A stretch of DNA of 64,000 bases, from the NCBI GenBank assembly GCA_015657535.1, contig JADHZB010000705.1, forward strand, positions 29,508 through 93,507, in the 5' to 3' direction. The DNA comes from Nephromyces sp. MM_2019 (taxonomy: Eukaryota > Apicomplexa > Aconoidasida > Nephromycida). The position numbers and the translations under genes were made by a program. The notes beneath the pieces were generated by a model. That model was not told where the DNA came from and searched no databases. It was given only the letters and a program-made list of their open reading frames with translations. Shown one piece after another: positions 12,808 to 25,100 of this stretch. The first letter of the stretch is position 1. Every line of letters begins with the position of its first letter.

Positions 12808-13331
12808 GAACTTTCGAGGCTCCTATTACAAATCATATACAAAGGAAAAGTTAAACCTTAGTGTACTTCATATCACACTTTGTTATCGGGGCCTCGCCAC
12901 TACTACACAAGCTACATATTTCTAACCATTTTTCTCGTTAGGCGTTTTTAGTAGCGAACCCTTCAACTCGTGATTGCTGGATCGCCAAAACTTTTGCACA
13001 TCGCTTTGCCGGTATACCCGCAGTAATAAATGCCCACTGGTGTGTGCACTTGCTTCCTGCCATGCACCGCTTATGAACTAGTTAATTTTTGCTATAAAGC
13101 CCTATAAGTTCTTTTATAGAAGCTACTATTATCTTTCTCAACAAGCATGATAATTACTAGAAATACCTCACCTCTTCTGTACTAGCTGAGATTATGATGA
13201 AGTGTCTACCGGCATGAATACTTTAATAAACACATCTTTTCTCTTGAATTTTTTATTAACAATATAAAAATAAGACTATTCATTTTTGTGCTGGTGGATT
13301 TTCCATTCTTTTTGCAGTGAAATCGTCAAAT

Positions 13332-13360
13332 GGCTACGCGCATGTGCAATGCGCGTAGCC
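13332..13360. repeat. perfect 11-bp G+C-rich hairpin
   Basis: GGCTACGCGCA at 13332-13342 and its exact reverse complement at 13350-13360, separated by 7 bases. The stem is far more G+C-rich than its surroundings. No gene end lies close enough to make it a plain terminator, and eukaryotic transcription does not normally use one. Confidence 0.8.
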
Positions 13361-14567
13361 GTTAAAACCGTGATATCAATACACACATGATAAAACAGTT
13401 GCGCCATGTATGCCTAAGTTTGGTGAGCCGAACCGAATTCCAGCGTATAATCGCGTTAATATCACGTTGTCAATAAACATTGCGTGTTCACATGTGTTTA
13501 ATGCATTAGCAAGTTATCAAGTAAATAGAGGAGCAATCATGCCGCTCGGAACATTACCGTGGCTAACCGTATGTGGTCGACCTTAACGTTCGTGCGCCAG
13601 TTGTTAGTGAGCGAAACATAAGGTACTGCAATAAAGTGGAGTAATTCTTATGCGAGCAGCGGTCGTGCTTAAATGCTATTAATGCTTTCACCTAGTTCGC
13701 CATCAGCCTTAACCCATGCATCTAGGAACTCAACCAGATTGACTTAGTCATGACTCCTTTTTTGTTTTATTCTAAAGGCTGACACTGTGATTGATACTGC
13801 AAATCGAATTATTTGAACAGGATTGTACAATAAAGAGGAATTTTACTTTCAGCTCTCAATTCAGTAGTTTACACCAATTATTTCCATTCAGCTTTTTTAT
13901 GTTTATTTTCCTTTATTTTTCAATTATGGCCTGAAGTTAACTCTAGGCAATTGTAGCTATACACTGACACTTAAGAAAATTACAGCTTAAAATCTCTTAA
14001 AGCAAAGAGAAGAAGCTTGACAAGATCTTTAGGTATTGCCAAACAAGGAGCGGAAAATGTTGCCCTTATGATCCTGTTATGCAGCTCAGCAAAGTAATAA
14101 GTACAGCAGACTCATGGATTCATGAATATCCATGGTGAAAATGTGTTAATCCACTTCACGAAAAAAATCAAAATATTCTTACTGCGACTACCTACTAGTA
14201 AATGAATAGCTGTGTGCATTTTCAATTTATGAAAGTTCAGCTAACTACACATAGCAAAGCGCCGAAGGCATTCCGGACCATGTCCTGTGTGAGCGGGACG
14301 GGAGTAATCTACATATTTTCTTCTATCTACTGAGCCTCGCCAGGTATCGTATGGGCACGCGCATATTCATGCTACCAATCCTCGTTAGCCCGCTACCGGC
14401 ATGAGCTGAGTAAGCGTGTCACTATGCTACCCGTGTTAGCGATGATTGCGCACTGCCTGCTAGCGATACCTGCCTACATAAAAACTCCGTCTGTTAGTAG
14501 CACGGTACATCCCAAAAGTATAATGAGAAGTTTTCCAAATAACTTCTCTGCTATTGAGGCGCGCCAC

Positions 14568-15867
14568 TCAGTCTGTTTCACCTTCGTAAAAAATATTCCT
14601 GATTGCAATATTTATGATTGGAAAATGTTCAATTCGTAGCAATTCGGCCAAAAAACTCCAAACGAAATTTATCCCGGAGATATCTGAATAAAAATCCAAA
14701 AACCAAGGGGAATAAGGCACAAGCTTATATTGGAGGCGTTAAAGCCCATCAGATGTAATCATTTAGCACTGCATATTTTTTTGATAGTAAGTACAAAGGA
14801 ATTTTTAATATCTATCCGATGAAATTAATACACCAAAAGAATAATTCTTACCACCAAGCGTTCTGGTGCTGATCACTTGAGCCGCCGATAAGGGATATTT
14901 TGCAGTGGATGCTTCAAGGATGTGAATTCCCTTTCTAGAATCCTCGTCAATCTGCAAAAAAATTGATATGCATATAAAATAAGAAAAACCGGCAAACAAG
15001 TAATGGAACCCTGTACAGAAAGTGTTTGAACAGATTTTTAGGTTGATTCTAAATGATAACCGGATAGAATGTAAATACGGGGCGTTTTTCAGGAATTCCA
15101 GATGTAGAAAGCAAGAACAAATAGAAAGGACATGTTAGCTCACCTCACACCCATCCTCAGAATATTCCTCTATGCTTCCAAACAGTATGCTCAGCCCGTC
15201 GAAGTCACTGAAGTCCTCTGATTCCTCTACGGAATCTCTTCCAAGAGCCTCAGATGCCGCTTCCCCCACGATAGACTTAAGGCTCTCTTCTGCGGTGCTT
15301 AAAATATCTTCATCGACATTCTTCTCATCCTTGGTATGCTTTTGAGACCAAATTTCAGTGTATTCTTTTTCTGCTTCGGCTTTTTTCCTGAGCTGCGCCT
15401 CCAACTCGGCTTCTATTTCAGATATGTTTACCTCCTCATTCGTCGTGTTACCGTATGCTTTATCTCCTGGTACAGCCTGGTTGCCTGCTATTTCATGGAT
15501 TGTATCCTTATCAGCGGCAGTGTGTTTTTCAGACTCCATGGTATCTTCATTGCCACAGCGTAATGCCGGTTTTTCTGAGCAAGTGGAGCTGATAGCGTCA
15601 TCTTCTCCACCCCAGATATTTGTCTCTGGTACAGCCTCATCAATTATTTCTGTTGATTTGGAAGTTAAAGACAGAATTGGACTACGGACTGTCCAGGCCA
15701 ACATATTCTGGAGTGAATGCGCCAGCATTAGGAGTGTGGAGTAAGGATACGGTGATGCTATTCTCAGGCTCAGCCTACCCCCAGTAGATACGATTTTGGG
15801 TAGCTCCAGTCGGAAAAGATGCACGGGTTTGCCATTAACTAGGCTCCGGCTATTGAAGTGTTGCTTG
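14568..15867 (-). CDS. unidentified protein with acidic central region, 3' exons
   Basis: Three minus-strand exons join in phase: 15867-15144 (acceptor CTTTTTCAG, donor GAG|GTGAGC), 14951-14852 (acceptor TTTTTTTGCAG, donor GTAAGA) and 14683-14568 (acceptor TTTTTATTCAG, stop TGA). The first exon begins mid-gene (phase 2) with a compact hydrophobic/basic module of about 60 residues around GKPVHLFRLELPK, then a long acidic Glu/Asp/Ser-rich region with a short Glu-Ala-Lys coiled-coil stretch. The last exon is hydrophobic and aromatic. The 5' end is not resolved; a small exon near 15938 with acceptor TCTTCCTGTAG is possible. It lies 590 bp downstream of the next minus-strand gene and the two might be one unit. 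Function unknown. Confidence 0.6.
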
Positions 15868-16455
15868 CTGAAAAAGCTTTTTCCAGAGTGAAGGATTACA
15901 CCAACGCGCGCCTTGCGTTTTTCAAGGCCTACAGGAAGACATTGAAGCCGTTACAATAAGAAAAAACTAGTACCACTGCTTGATATCGGTGCACCTAAAG
16001 GTTGAATTATTGCTATCATGGAAGTATGCATACAGCAGGAACTTCAAATGCTTAGTTGCTTAGGGGTTTAAGGACTACTTTGCTTCGAGCAATTCTACTT
16101 ATCCTACATGAAGCGAAGGTACTCAATATTTTAACAGGTATTTAGCTGTTTAAGTAGGTGCTGCCTAACTGCGAGCATTGTAAGATACCCCAATACGCAC
16201 TCGGCTACACTGTGTGCCTGGCGCTATCGGCTGCTGAATCTTGCTATTCTAACGAATAAGCCTATATTAGAAACCGTATTGCTTCCTTTTATGAAAATCG
16301 TAGCTCCAACTAGCTGTAACTGAGCTGCTTAGTGCTAAATTAAAAAATGCGTTCACCATACCGCTTATCTTCTGAAGTATAGCCTAAAATTCGTAAGCTG
16401 CGCACCTTGCGAACAGCAATTTCACTATTTTCCCCACTAATGAAATTTTATAGTG

Positions 16456-17901
16456 CTAACCATTTTGCTTTAGCACTCCAAGCGTTTCCGGTATGATGGT
16501 GAGCTCATTGCTTTTAGTGCTAGACTCAACTTCTTCTTCCGAGCCCTTGCTTATAGATTTTTTGCTGCTGGGTAATATAAGCTTTGAAGCGAAAAGTTTT
16601 GGAGCAAACATCTTGGCTTGGAAGCAGGTCGCCGATATGCTGCCTGAGAAGTTCCCAGAATTTTTTGTGTCTAAGTTGAAACTATTAGCCTGATCAATAT
16701 TCTTGTTAGCGAAATAGGGGTAAGGATTGCTGTGAAATAGTCCTTTGAACTGCTTAGAAGCTTCCTTAACTTTAGCTGAATAGAAGATAAGTGGAAAGAT
16801 TGGACATGAGCAGGAAAATAGTGAAGCACAAAGTAGCGGCGATGCCAACAGCAAAAACAAGATTAGAATTAGGACAGAAAGTTGGAGGTGCATTAGTAGT
16901 TGGTGAGCGCTTTTAGTGCATAAAAGCAGGATAAGACACATACAGGAGCCCACAGCATAGGTAGAAAGGGGACCTGCGGTTTGGTCTTTGCCCCTACTTA
17001 GTTCTCAGTTTCTGAACATGTGGCAAAAAACTCAATATGATGACAGCTAAATTTTTAAAAGATTGATTTCGATACTTCGCTTGTCTGACAGTGACTGTAC
17101 ACCATATTCTTCCTCCCTGGCTATAAAATGTTGCTCACCTATAAACTTCTGCGCGTAAGAAGGACTTTCATAAAGCTTGGGAAGGTCTTTCAATCGAGGG
17201 CAATAGTTTGGGTTGTATTGCGAAGCTAGTGCTGGAGGCATAGACACAGGGGTGCCAGATAACACAAGGGGATTTCTAGCGCGAGAATTCGTCATGCCAG
17301 GTCCAAGTTTGATCTGATGCTTGGTAAGATCATTTCTTTGAAATGCTAACGTAGGTCCATCAGAAAACTTCACGTTAGTGGAGCTGAGGTCGGGGCATTT
17401 TCTTGCCACACGAGGGTTCTGCGCACATAAAAATGCGCGACGGTGAGAATATATGCCGCTTATTAAAGTGGCTATCCATTCCTCGTATACTAGGCCACTG
17501 TATTATCTTTTCACAAGAGTCGGTACCATAATAAGCAGAAAATATTAGAGATGAAGGGAGGTTTATACGGCGAAGTTACGCTGTTTTAACAGTTCACAGG
17601 CCTATCCCCGCTTTTGTGAGAGGCTAGCTTACTTTACCACGGACAGAGTCACAGAATGAAAGGCATCAAATCGTATATCCCGACATATGTTTTATGCAAT
17701 GATCAGTATGAGGGCTAACTTAGCGAAGCATTTTTCGTGTAGCACTGTATTCAATCCTATTAAAGATCTACTTCTTACCATTCCTGGCAAGAAAGCTTCC
17801 CAGCAACCGCCAGTTGCCCTCCGTTGGCGCCTATGGTTTCTATTTCCGGAATTACGCGTCATGACTACGCAGGACGCTTCTTGCTGATAGCAGATGAACA
17901 T
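16456..17901 (-). CDS. unidentified single-pass membrane or secreted protein
   Basis: Exons 17901-17779 (donor ATG|GTAAGA), 17418-17139 (donor G|GTGAGC) and 16973-16456 (acceptor CGCAG, stop TAG) join in phase to 306 codons if the ATG at 17901 is used; an upstream exon ending near 17959 is equally possible. The first part is basic and Pro/Ser-rich, with an Asn/Pro/Tyr/Lys-rich segment before the last splice. The third exon holds a strongly hydrophobic stretch of about 30 residues rich in Leu, then a hydrophilic Ser/Lys/Glu tail. An alternative reading starts at ATG 16893 inside exon 3, giving a 145-residue protein with a classic signal peptide. No family recognised. Confidence 0.5.
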
Positions 17902-18075
17902 TAGAACAGGAGCTATTTTTTTGAAAGCTTCGAAATGGCCATTTCTAGCCAAAGCTACTGTAGTAAACAGAGTTAAGTTTCAATCAACAGACTCCTTTAA
18001 GGAATTAGCGCATCCTCAATATGCGAATTATTTCTAACACAGTAGCATCAATCAAATTCCTTACTAAAGTAAAAA

Positions 18076-18318
18076 ATGGAAAAGGTATTGTCCAATACCC
18101 AGGTAGCTAAGCGTCAAGTGTGGTGTTTGCTTCAAAAGGGCTTGAGAGGAGGGATTGTTAAGCATGAAAAATTACACATCCTACTACGGGGGAAAATTCT
18201 TGCCCTCAAAATGCGAATGGATAATAAGTGTTTTCAAGAACTGTTACACCGTCAATACCATGAGCTGAATGACTTTCCGCAGATGTATCTGCTTCATAAA
18301 GTTTTTGCTTTGGAATAA
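18076..18318 (+). CDS. hypothetical 80-residue frame
   Basis: ATG-initiated plus-strand frame ending in TAA. The peptide is mixed, basic and largely helical in character (Gln, Lys, Leu, His), without a signal peptide or membrane segment. It faces the opposite way to nearly all other genes in this half of the window. A perfect short hairpin begins 35 bases after the stop. No family recognised and no splice partners found. Confidence 0.3.
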   Translation: MEKVLSNTQVAKRQVWCLLQKGLRGGIVKHEKLHILLRGKILALKMRMDNKCFQELLHRQYHELNDFPQMYLLHKVFALE

Positions 18319-18352
18319 CCATCGTTAGCTGTACTGCTTGAACTCATATTCT

Positions 18353-18375
18353 GCTGGCTAACCACAGTAGCCAGC
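18353..18375. repeat. perfect 8-bp hairpin
   Basis: GCTGGCTA at 18353-18360 pairs exactly with TAGCCAGC at 18368-18375 across a 7-base loop. It lies just after the 80-residue plus-strand frame. Small enough to be coincidental. Confidence 0.6.
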
Positions 18376-18379
18376 TCTC

Positions 18380-20360
18380 AAGTGTACGCTACAGGCATTT
18401 GAGTAAAAAAGATGCTCAACTTGAGCGCAATAGTACCACTTCTGTTGTTATTTTTTTTATGCACCTCCAAATACATGTAGTTTCCAGAATATTTTCTGCT
18501 ACAAGCCAACCCAGAAAAATGTATAAGTGTAACACTTGGCCTTAAAGGGAACTAGGGAGGTAAATTAAGTTTTATCTCCCCTAGCCCATAAAATGTTTAA
18601 GAGCACGTGAACACATTTGCACGCAACTAAGTGTGGTAAAATTTGAATTTTTTTCTTAGGTATCTCTTTGCACTTCTGAGAAGCTTGCAGTACACTATTA
18701 TAAAAAAAATTTTTAGAGCTTAGCTGCCTGATTGTCAAGTGAACTGCTAGCATGTTACGCTGGATATATTTCTTATTACATAAAAGTAGCCGAAACAATC
18801 AAGTTGTTCACAACGCCAAATTTACATTCGTTTGCAGCCGTACAGATAAGCACGCGAAAAGAAATCAGGAGCATGCACAGCTAAAATTTGATTAGGTACA
18901 CACAGGCATCTCTGTAAATGAAAACGCGGACGCTCAGAAAATAGCTCATGCTCAAATTATCTCAAGCAACTCGGTAAGTTAGATGTAGATGAAATGAAAG
19001 CATGAAAGTTGAGAACTATCACAATCTACAAATTTTTACTTCTGGACAGGCAAATCTAAGGCTTCAACCCTTCTCGTGCTGCAACTTTAGGGAAAAAAAT
19101 TTTCCTTAGATGCGTTTAGGGTTGCAGCTAGTAATATCGCTTTGTTGTTCTAATAAGATGGAACAATTTAACGAATAGAAAAAATTCGAAGTCTCGGTGA
19201 GACTTTAAACATGACAGCATACACTCTCGATGAACAAAATATTCGAGTACTTTTTGTCTGCGTTTCCAAAAAATTTTTAAGGGAAAGTCTCTCGTGAGAC
19301 CCTGTATCTAGAAAATTTGTTTGAAAGTAAGTTGCTTGAGAAAATGTTTTGGAAATTAGAAGAATGAGAATCAGAAACTTGTTTCATTTATGATGCCAGG
19401 AATTAAGTTTGTACCTAGGAAATGCAATTTTTTATTTTAGTGACAAGCGATTCTGGCTGGAAAGCAGGTAAATTTTCAAGGCATGGGTAGGTCTTGACTT
19501 GGCACAACTAGGTAAAGAGGTACAGCAAGGGGTCCAAGGTTAGCAGCATTTTCGCCTCGCTAGATGGACAAGGGGAGCACAAAGAAGGCGTAAATACTTG
19601 GCCCAATGCAATTGCCTTGAGTATGGTCCCCCACAACCACCTTAGCCGCGCAGCATGAGGACCAGCTTTGGCTTACGGTCCGAGTAATGATAAAATTTAC
19701 ACCTTCGTATTTCACAAATACTGTGGTTGGTTTATATGCCAATGACGCCGTCATCAGTCTCATGCACTTGTGCCGTAGATCAATTCGTTACCACGCGTGG
19801 GCTTGTATTGCTGCAACCACGGCAACTGCTAGGTTGCACTGTTAGGGCTATGCGCGGCGTTTAACTTCCGAAAGACGTCCGCAACAGCTCACGAAAGTGC
19901 TTAGGAGCTTCCCTTCCATGGCCAGGAAAGATGCAAGAATGTGGATCAATCTGCTTACTATTAACAAGGCATCACGGGGCGGCAGAGAGTCTTATACAAA
20001 ACAATTTACCAGAGCACAGTAATCAGAATGCGTATCATGGCTTGTTTCAATAGACTTAAAGATGAACTGAACTATTCGGTGACTACATACGTGCACTAAG
20101 AGGGTGAATATCACCACTCAATCATATCGGAACACTGGTTTTTTCATCAAGGAACAGAATGCTATTCTTTGTAAATGACAACATGTCGTCGCAATTAGTG
20201 GATGAAAGCTTGTTGCAGAAATGGAGTATGCTTCTATGAAATCCTGAATAGTAAACTTACATAAAGCGGCGCGGAAATGCTATTCAAACAATGCGCACAC
20301 GTCGGTACGAGCCTAGTGCAACATGAAACAATTTAAGCGGCCCACCCTGGGTGAAAATGG
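18380..20360. other. no supportable gene
   Basis: Short frames on minus (18798-18565 and 19763-19560) have no domain or splice support. 19055-19128 holds several short nested inverted repeats. Otherwise I see nothing. Confidence 0.45.
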
Positions 20361-20621
20361 TTATTTAGTAGCTTCCGCAGCTATCACATTAAGGCTTGTC
20401 CGCATACTAGCTACTAAAGACAGCCTACTCGGACTTTTCAGAAAGATTTCTGTAGTATTGCAAACATCAATGAGAACCGACGCAGGTTTCCACCCTTGAA
20501 TAATAGTGAAGCGAGCTAACAAATATTCGGGGGGTGAAACTATTATTCTATGGCTTGGTTGCTGTTTTATCGTATTCGTATCGATACCTTCTTCAACCCT
20601 TAAAGTTGGATTAATGCACAT
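20361..20621 (-). CDS. hypothetical 86-residue frame overlapping an upstream frame
   Basis: ATG-initiated at 20621, ends TAA-proximal at 20361. Mixed polar and hydrophobic sequence with no recognised domain. Its start lies inside the last codons of the upstream frame (20781-20611), which is in another reading frame, with an 11-base overlap. Either a frameshift has split one gene, an intron joins them, or one of the two is not translated. Confidence 0.28.
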   Translation of the reverse strand: MCINPTLRVEEGIDTNTIKQQPSHRIIVSPPEYLLARFTIIQGWKPASVLIDVCNTTEIFLKSPSRLSLVASMRTSLNVIAAEATK

Positions 20622-20781
20622 GCATCATAGAGAACTGCCGAAGTTCAGCACTCCATCGCATGATCACAGAGCGCACAACAGGAAATCGAGTGAGAAGGGC
20701 AAAATCGCTGGAAATACAGCTTCCCAGAAGTAAGAGTGCAACAATAGCTGCATTCAAAGAATAAGCAGAAAAGCAATTCAT
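20611..20781 (-). CDS. hypothetical small protein with signal peptide
   Basis: ATG at 20781 opens a 56-residue frame ending TAA at 20611. The first 24 residues form a good signal peptide: a short polar start, a hydrophobic run AAIVALLLLGSC, and a Ser-Ser junction. The rest is basic and ends in a Met/His-rich tail. The stop overlaps the start of the next frame. Length and context give no function. Confidence 0.3.
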   Translation of the reverse strand: MNCFSAYSLNAAIVALLLLGSCISSDFALLTRFPVVRSVIMRWSAELRQFSMMHVH

Positions 20782-20823
20782 TTTTCTTCTCAGAGTATAC
20801 CCTATGATATCGTTAAAATCCAA

Positions 20824-22167
20824 GATGGTTCAACGCTATTCCAGCAGTTTTGCCACTGCCTTGGACACCAAAAAGCATTCCTCAGCGTAACAGACAGCTA
20901 TAGAAGACTTTGTTGCGGCGTGCGGGGCGTTGTGCCTTTAGCTATTCCTAATATCCACCGCAGATATCGCCTGCACAGCTAGCTGCGTGCGCAGTAGTTC
21001 TCTACATAGGCTTGACTCAAAATACAAATTCACTTAATACGTGCCAGGCATTTTCCTTTAATCATGATAATCTTTCCGTGCATATGATGGGCACTGCACG
21101 TTTATGGGCACAGCATGCAAAGAGCCTTTCCCATTATGTTATAATCTCTACTTAGAAATATAACTACAAAGAAATGAATGCAAGATGAAGTCAACTCTTT
21201 CTTATCAGCGAGCGCGCATGCCGTACATGACTGACTGCAGGGCTTTCACCAGGTGATAGAGTACAATGGGTACTACAAAAAAGAACGATGAGTAAAGGCA
21301 AGTGAACCGCATGCTACAGCTGCTGAAAGGAAACAGCATCATAAGGAACAATAGCTATAAAGGGAACCCGGCAGTATAAGAGGAAGGAATTTCATGGTAT
21401 GTGCAACGAAAACCATACATCTCATTGTAAAAAATGACAACTAGCCTGAAGGATGTATCTTATGTAGCAAGAACTCCATGCTTACCATGCGGTTCGATGC
21501 CGCAGTGAATGTGATCGACCTTGCAATAGGGGTACAGCTGGCTAAGGCTAAGGTAAACGCTTACCTCCCCATGCTCTAATCCAGCATATATTAATTACCA
21601 AACAAGGGCAACCCAAATAATGTCAATGAAAGCAGCTTGTACGAAGCATCACAAAGCAAGAATTTGCGCGAAATGCAAAAAAATTAATCAGCAGAAAATA
21701 ACGTATATACTACCATCGGCTGAAAAATAGCGTTCATTCCCCGACAGAACCAGAAAATAGAAAGCCACTAGCGCTTTCATTTTTCAAAATTACATGCGAA
21801 TACAGAGCGAAGGTTAAATATTCTAAGTGGCTCATGTAATAAATACTGACAAATCTCAAGAGAAAGACTGATCTGATTGCATTTAAAATAGCTCGATAAT
21901 GCGATGCACCATATCAATGCATATCAAAAGTGCTACATAAAAAATCGACCCTCAATAAGAGATAGATGCATGCTGTGTTCAGAATACCCCAGTCACTCCC
22001 AAAGAGGTAAGAACAGAAAAAAAATACGCATCTTTTGACAGGGCTGAAAGCAAATATTCTTAGGAAGAAACAGAGAGAACTCCCTATCATGATGAGCACA
22101 GTAGCGCTAACATTTTTTTTGAACTAGGGAAAAATAAAAAAGCATATAAAACTTATCATTGTAAAGA
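20824..22167. other. 3' flank of the patatin gene, no gene seen
   Basis: Directly downstream of the minus-strand phospholipase stop at 22168. A-rich on plus in its upper part, consistent with its 3' untranslated region. No supportable frame. Confidence 0.45.
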
Positions 22168-25100
22168 TTACTGGCTGCGAATAACTTTCTGCTCGAGTGT
22201 GACTCCCATATTAGACAAGAAATCATCTAAATCACTTCCAGAAGTTACCCCGCTGTTTCCGGTAGCACTTAGAGAATTTTTATCGTAAGAGGAAGAACTT
22301 TTCGCATTATAAAACAAATTTTCATCACGGATATTTTGGTTATAGATCGGTGGGCATGAAAGTCTATTGCTCTCCGCAGCGTCATCCCAAACCTCAAAAG
22401 GAAACACCTGTAAATCATATTTATAATTTAACGGCTAAACAAGCTGATAATACAATTTATGAGCGCACTCAGACACATCCGGTTTCAGCAGTTTTGACCT
22501 ATCTACAAGGTAGGGCTACAGCTTAGTGCACATAGCATAAATTAAAAAAAATGTGCTCCACACAAGGTCAGACAAAAATGCAAACACAGGACTAGAGAGC
22601 ATGTAATACAGACAGGGCATAATCAATAGAAAAGATTGATTAAGACTAAAAGGCTTCTAATAACTATCCAATAGTACATTGATTCTCAATCACATCTCTT
22701 TAGAGACCTTATATCAGAAAAAAAATATATATATAGTTAGGATATTATAATTCAGCATACTGAAAATAGCAAACAAAACATAAAAGAATGGTTCCCAATA
22801 GTTTTTTACAAAGTATATATAGGATCATATCAGCTGCAAAACGTAAATAGCCACATTGCACACATCTATCTCATACCTGCTCAACCTCCTCGCTACCCAT
22901 GCTAGTAAGTGATGGATCTTCCACAAGTAGGTCAAATGCACGGGCGAAACCATTTTTCAGACCCTTCAATACAGAACTTAGGGAGCTATCAGTTTTTTTT
23001 AACTCGGCAGCCCCTTCAGCTAAAGCTAACGCGTACAAGTAGGTGCTTCGCTCACCATAACTACTGCAACTTGATCCTAGTGAGTTTACCGGAGTCGCAT
23101 TGTTTGTGGCATCATTGAGGCGTAACATATCTTCCATATAGACAAGTCGGTGCTTCTTTCCACTGACGTGCTCGTAAATTTCATCAAGTCCGTGCTTACA
23201 CTTAAAGAATCTCTTTGAAATCATCCTCTCTATGAAGTGACTTAGCCCTCCGGTCCTTCTCACCTTCACGCCGTCAGGACGTGAACGCAAGACTAGCACA
23301 TGAGTGCAGCCTTCTTCTATTGCAGTTCTGTAAGGCACGGGCTCATACAGTAAAGCGTCGGCTAACGGTTCCCCAGTAATGACATTTTGAAGAAGAGATT
23401 TGTCACCAAAACGACTGAAAACATAAGGAGGAGCCTCAAACTTCTTGAGATTCGTACCTGGAGTCGATAAGCGGACTACAGGACCAGCCATGCCAGGCAT
23501 CAACATCGATGCTCGCAAGCACTCTAAAAGCTCTGGTAGAGTACTGAAATTTCCGTGTTCACTGTCTAGCGCCACGCTCTTCTTAGAATGTAAAGCACTG
23601 ACTATAACCTAAGGAACGAGAGGAGCAGCATGGAAAGCAATATAAGACCGCAGCAAGAAAAAATTAGGAGCTAAGTGAAGCAAAATGAAAGCGAGTAAAA
23701 CAATATCAACGCTTCAGATTTAGACAAAGCATGAAATAGCAATGTAAGAATATCCTATATAAAAATTCTACGATTATTATGCTCCACAGAAAGACACTTG
23801 AAAAGATGAGGCGGATGAAATGCATATGCGCTGAAAGGGAGATCAATTATCGCAGCATACAGCCTCATGACCAGCGCAATACCCAAAATTAGAGTATTTA
23901 TTCATTCACACAAAATTTGTAGTACTTTATTACAAAAATCAGAGTGCAACGCGTAGGGCCAAGGCAATAACATTTCATGCACGCCCAGTATAAGGAAGCC
24001 AATAATGCATCTTACTCTATAAATTAAACAGAGGATATTTTTTAAGATACCATGAAAAAAACACGCTAACAGCAATATTTCAAAATAAATGAAGCATTCA
24101 TTTTCACAAAAAGATAATCCCAATATAGATAAAAAAAGCAAATTAACCCCTTTAGTTATGTCAACATAAAATCAATGCACAGCCTGTGGGACTACACTAA
24201 TACAAAAAAGCGGCCCACAGCTGCAGCTGAAACTTTTTTCTCAGTTATTCATTCGTTTATATAAATCTGGCTAAGATAATTAGAAGATCCCATCCTGTAT
24301 GTTTAAAGCACACTATCCCACAGTGTCATTGACCAACGCAAATTGCAAACTTTTTCATCTATATCAGCAGGCAGTGTAACTATAAAAATTGAGAGGATAT
24401 TGGCACAGCTTCATGAGTTCTACGGAATGCCGCGCCGCTACAACAAAATCTAGTTTCATCCTGAAACAAGAAAAGCAACGCTTTACAGCAAAATTTTATT
24501 CTGCAAAAAAACAAAGTCTTAACAGCAAAAGTAGAACATCAAATACTTATTAGCAGCCTCATCTCTTGGCGCTTATAAAGCTCCAAAGTACGTAGGGGCT
24601 CTCTCATACTATTAACTTGTGTACCAGCAAAAATATCACTCACTTTTAGGGGCTGCAGGGAGTTATTTCTCCAGAAGGCTTCCCAATCCAATGGCTGCTT
24701 CTTTTTTATTATCTCATCAAAAAGGAAGTCGAGGTTAAGAACAGGTTTCCCAAGCTTATCCATTATGAATCCCTTAAGGTCCCAATCGAATAATGGTCCC
24801 AATCCCATAGATCTACCTACTCGAATAGGATCGACAAACCTCTTCTCAGCTTTCGGGATCCAATGGCAATACACGCTACCTCCTTCGTAGGGAATTTGCC
24901 TGCTGACAAAATAAGCCCCTATCATGCTACCAGCGCTGGATCCATAAATAACATCAAAGGAGTCCGCAAGCCCTAAATAGTGCAGCGCAATCGCCATGCC
25001 TGCTGAGACACAACCACGCATTCCTCCACCCTCTATAGCAAGCCCTACCTTGTATGGATCATTACGACTACCTGGCTTAGAGTGGTTCATTTTTCTTTCA

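Larger units (their letters stand above)
8150..14567. other. long stretch without a supportable gene
   Basis: Base composition is balanced between strands here, unlike the T-biased transcribed regions. Small ATG-initiated frames exist: minus 11936-11610 (108 residues, hydrophobic, Ser/Thr-rich), minus 12807-12589 (72 residues, basic ends around one hydrophobic segment), and plus frames at 8964-9170, 9450-9662 and 11404-11595. None has a recognisable domain, clear splice signals or partner exons. A perfect hairpin sits at 13332-13360. Probably intergenic. Confidence 0.5.

Noticed and set aside
14424..14639. ATG-initiated plus frame with hydrophobic start
   Set aside because: Antisense to the last exon of the 14568-15867 gene, which has a strong acceptor and phase match.
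15336..15744. Plus frames up to 128 codons
   Set aside because: Shadows of the acidic minus-strand exon 15867-15144.
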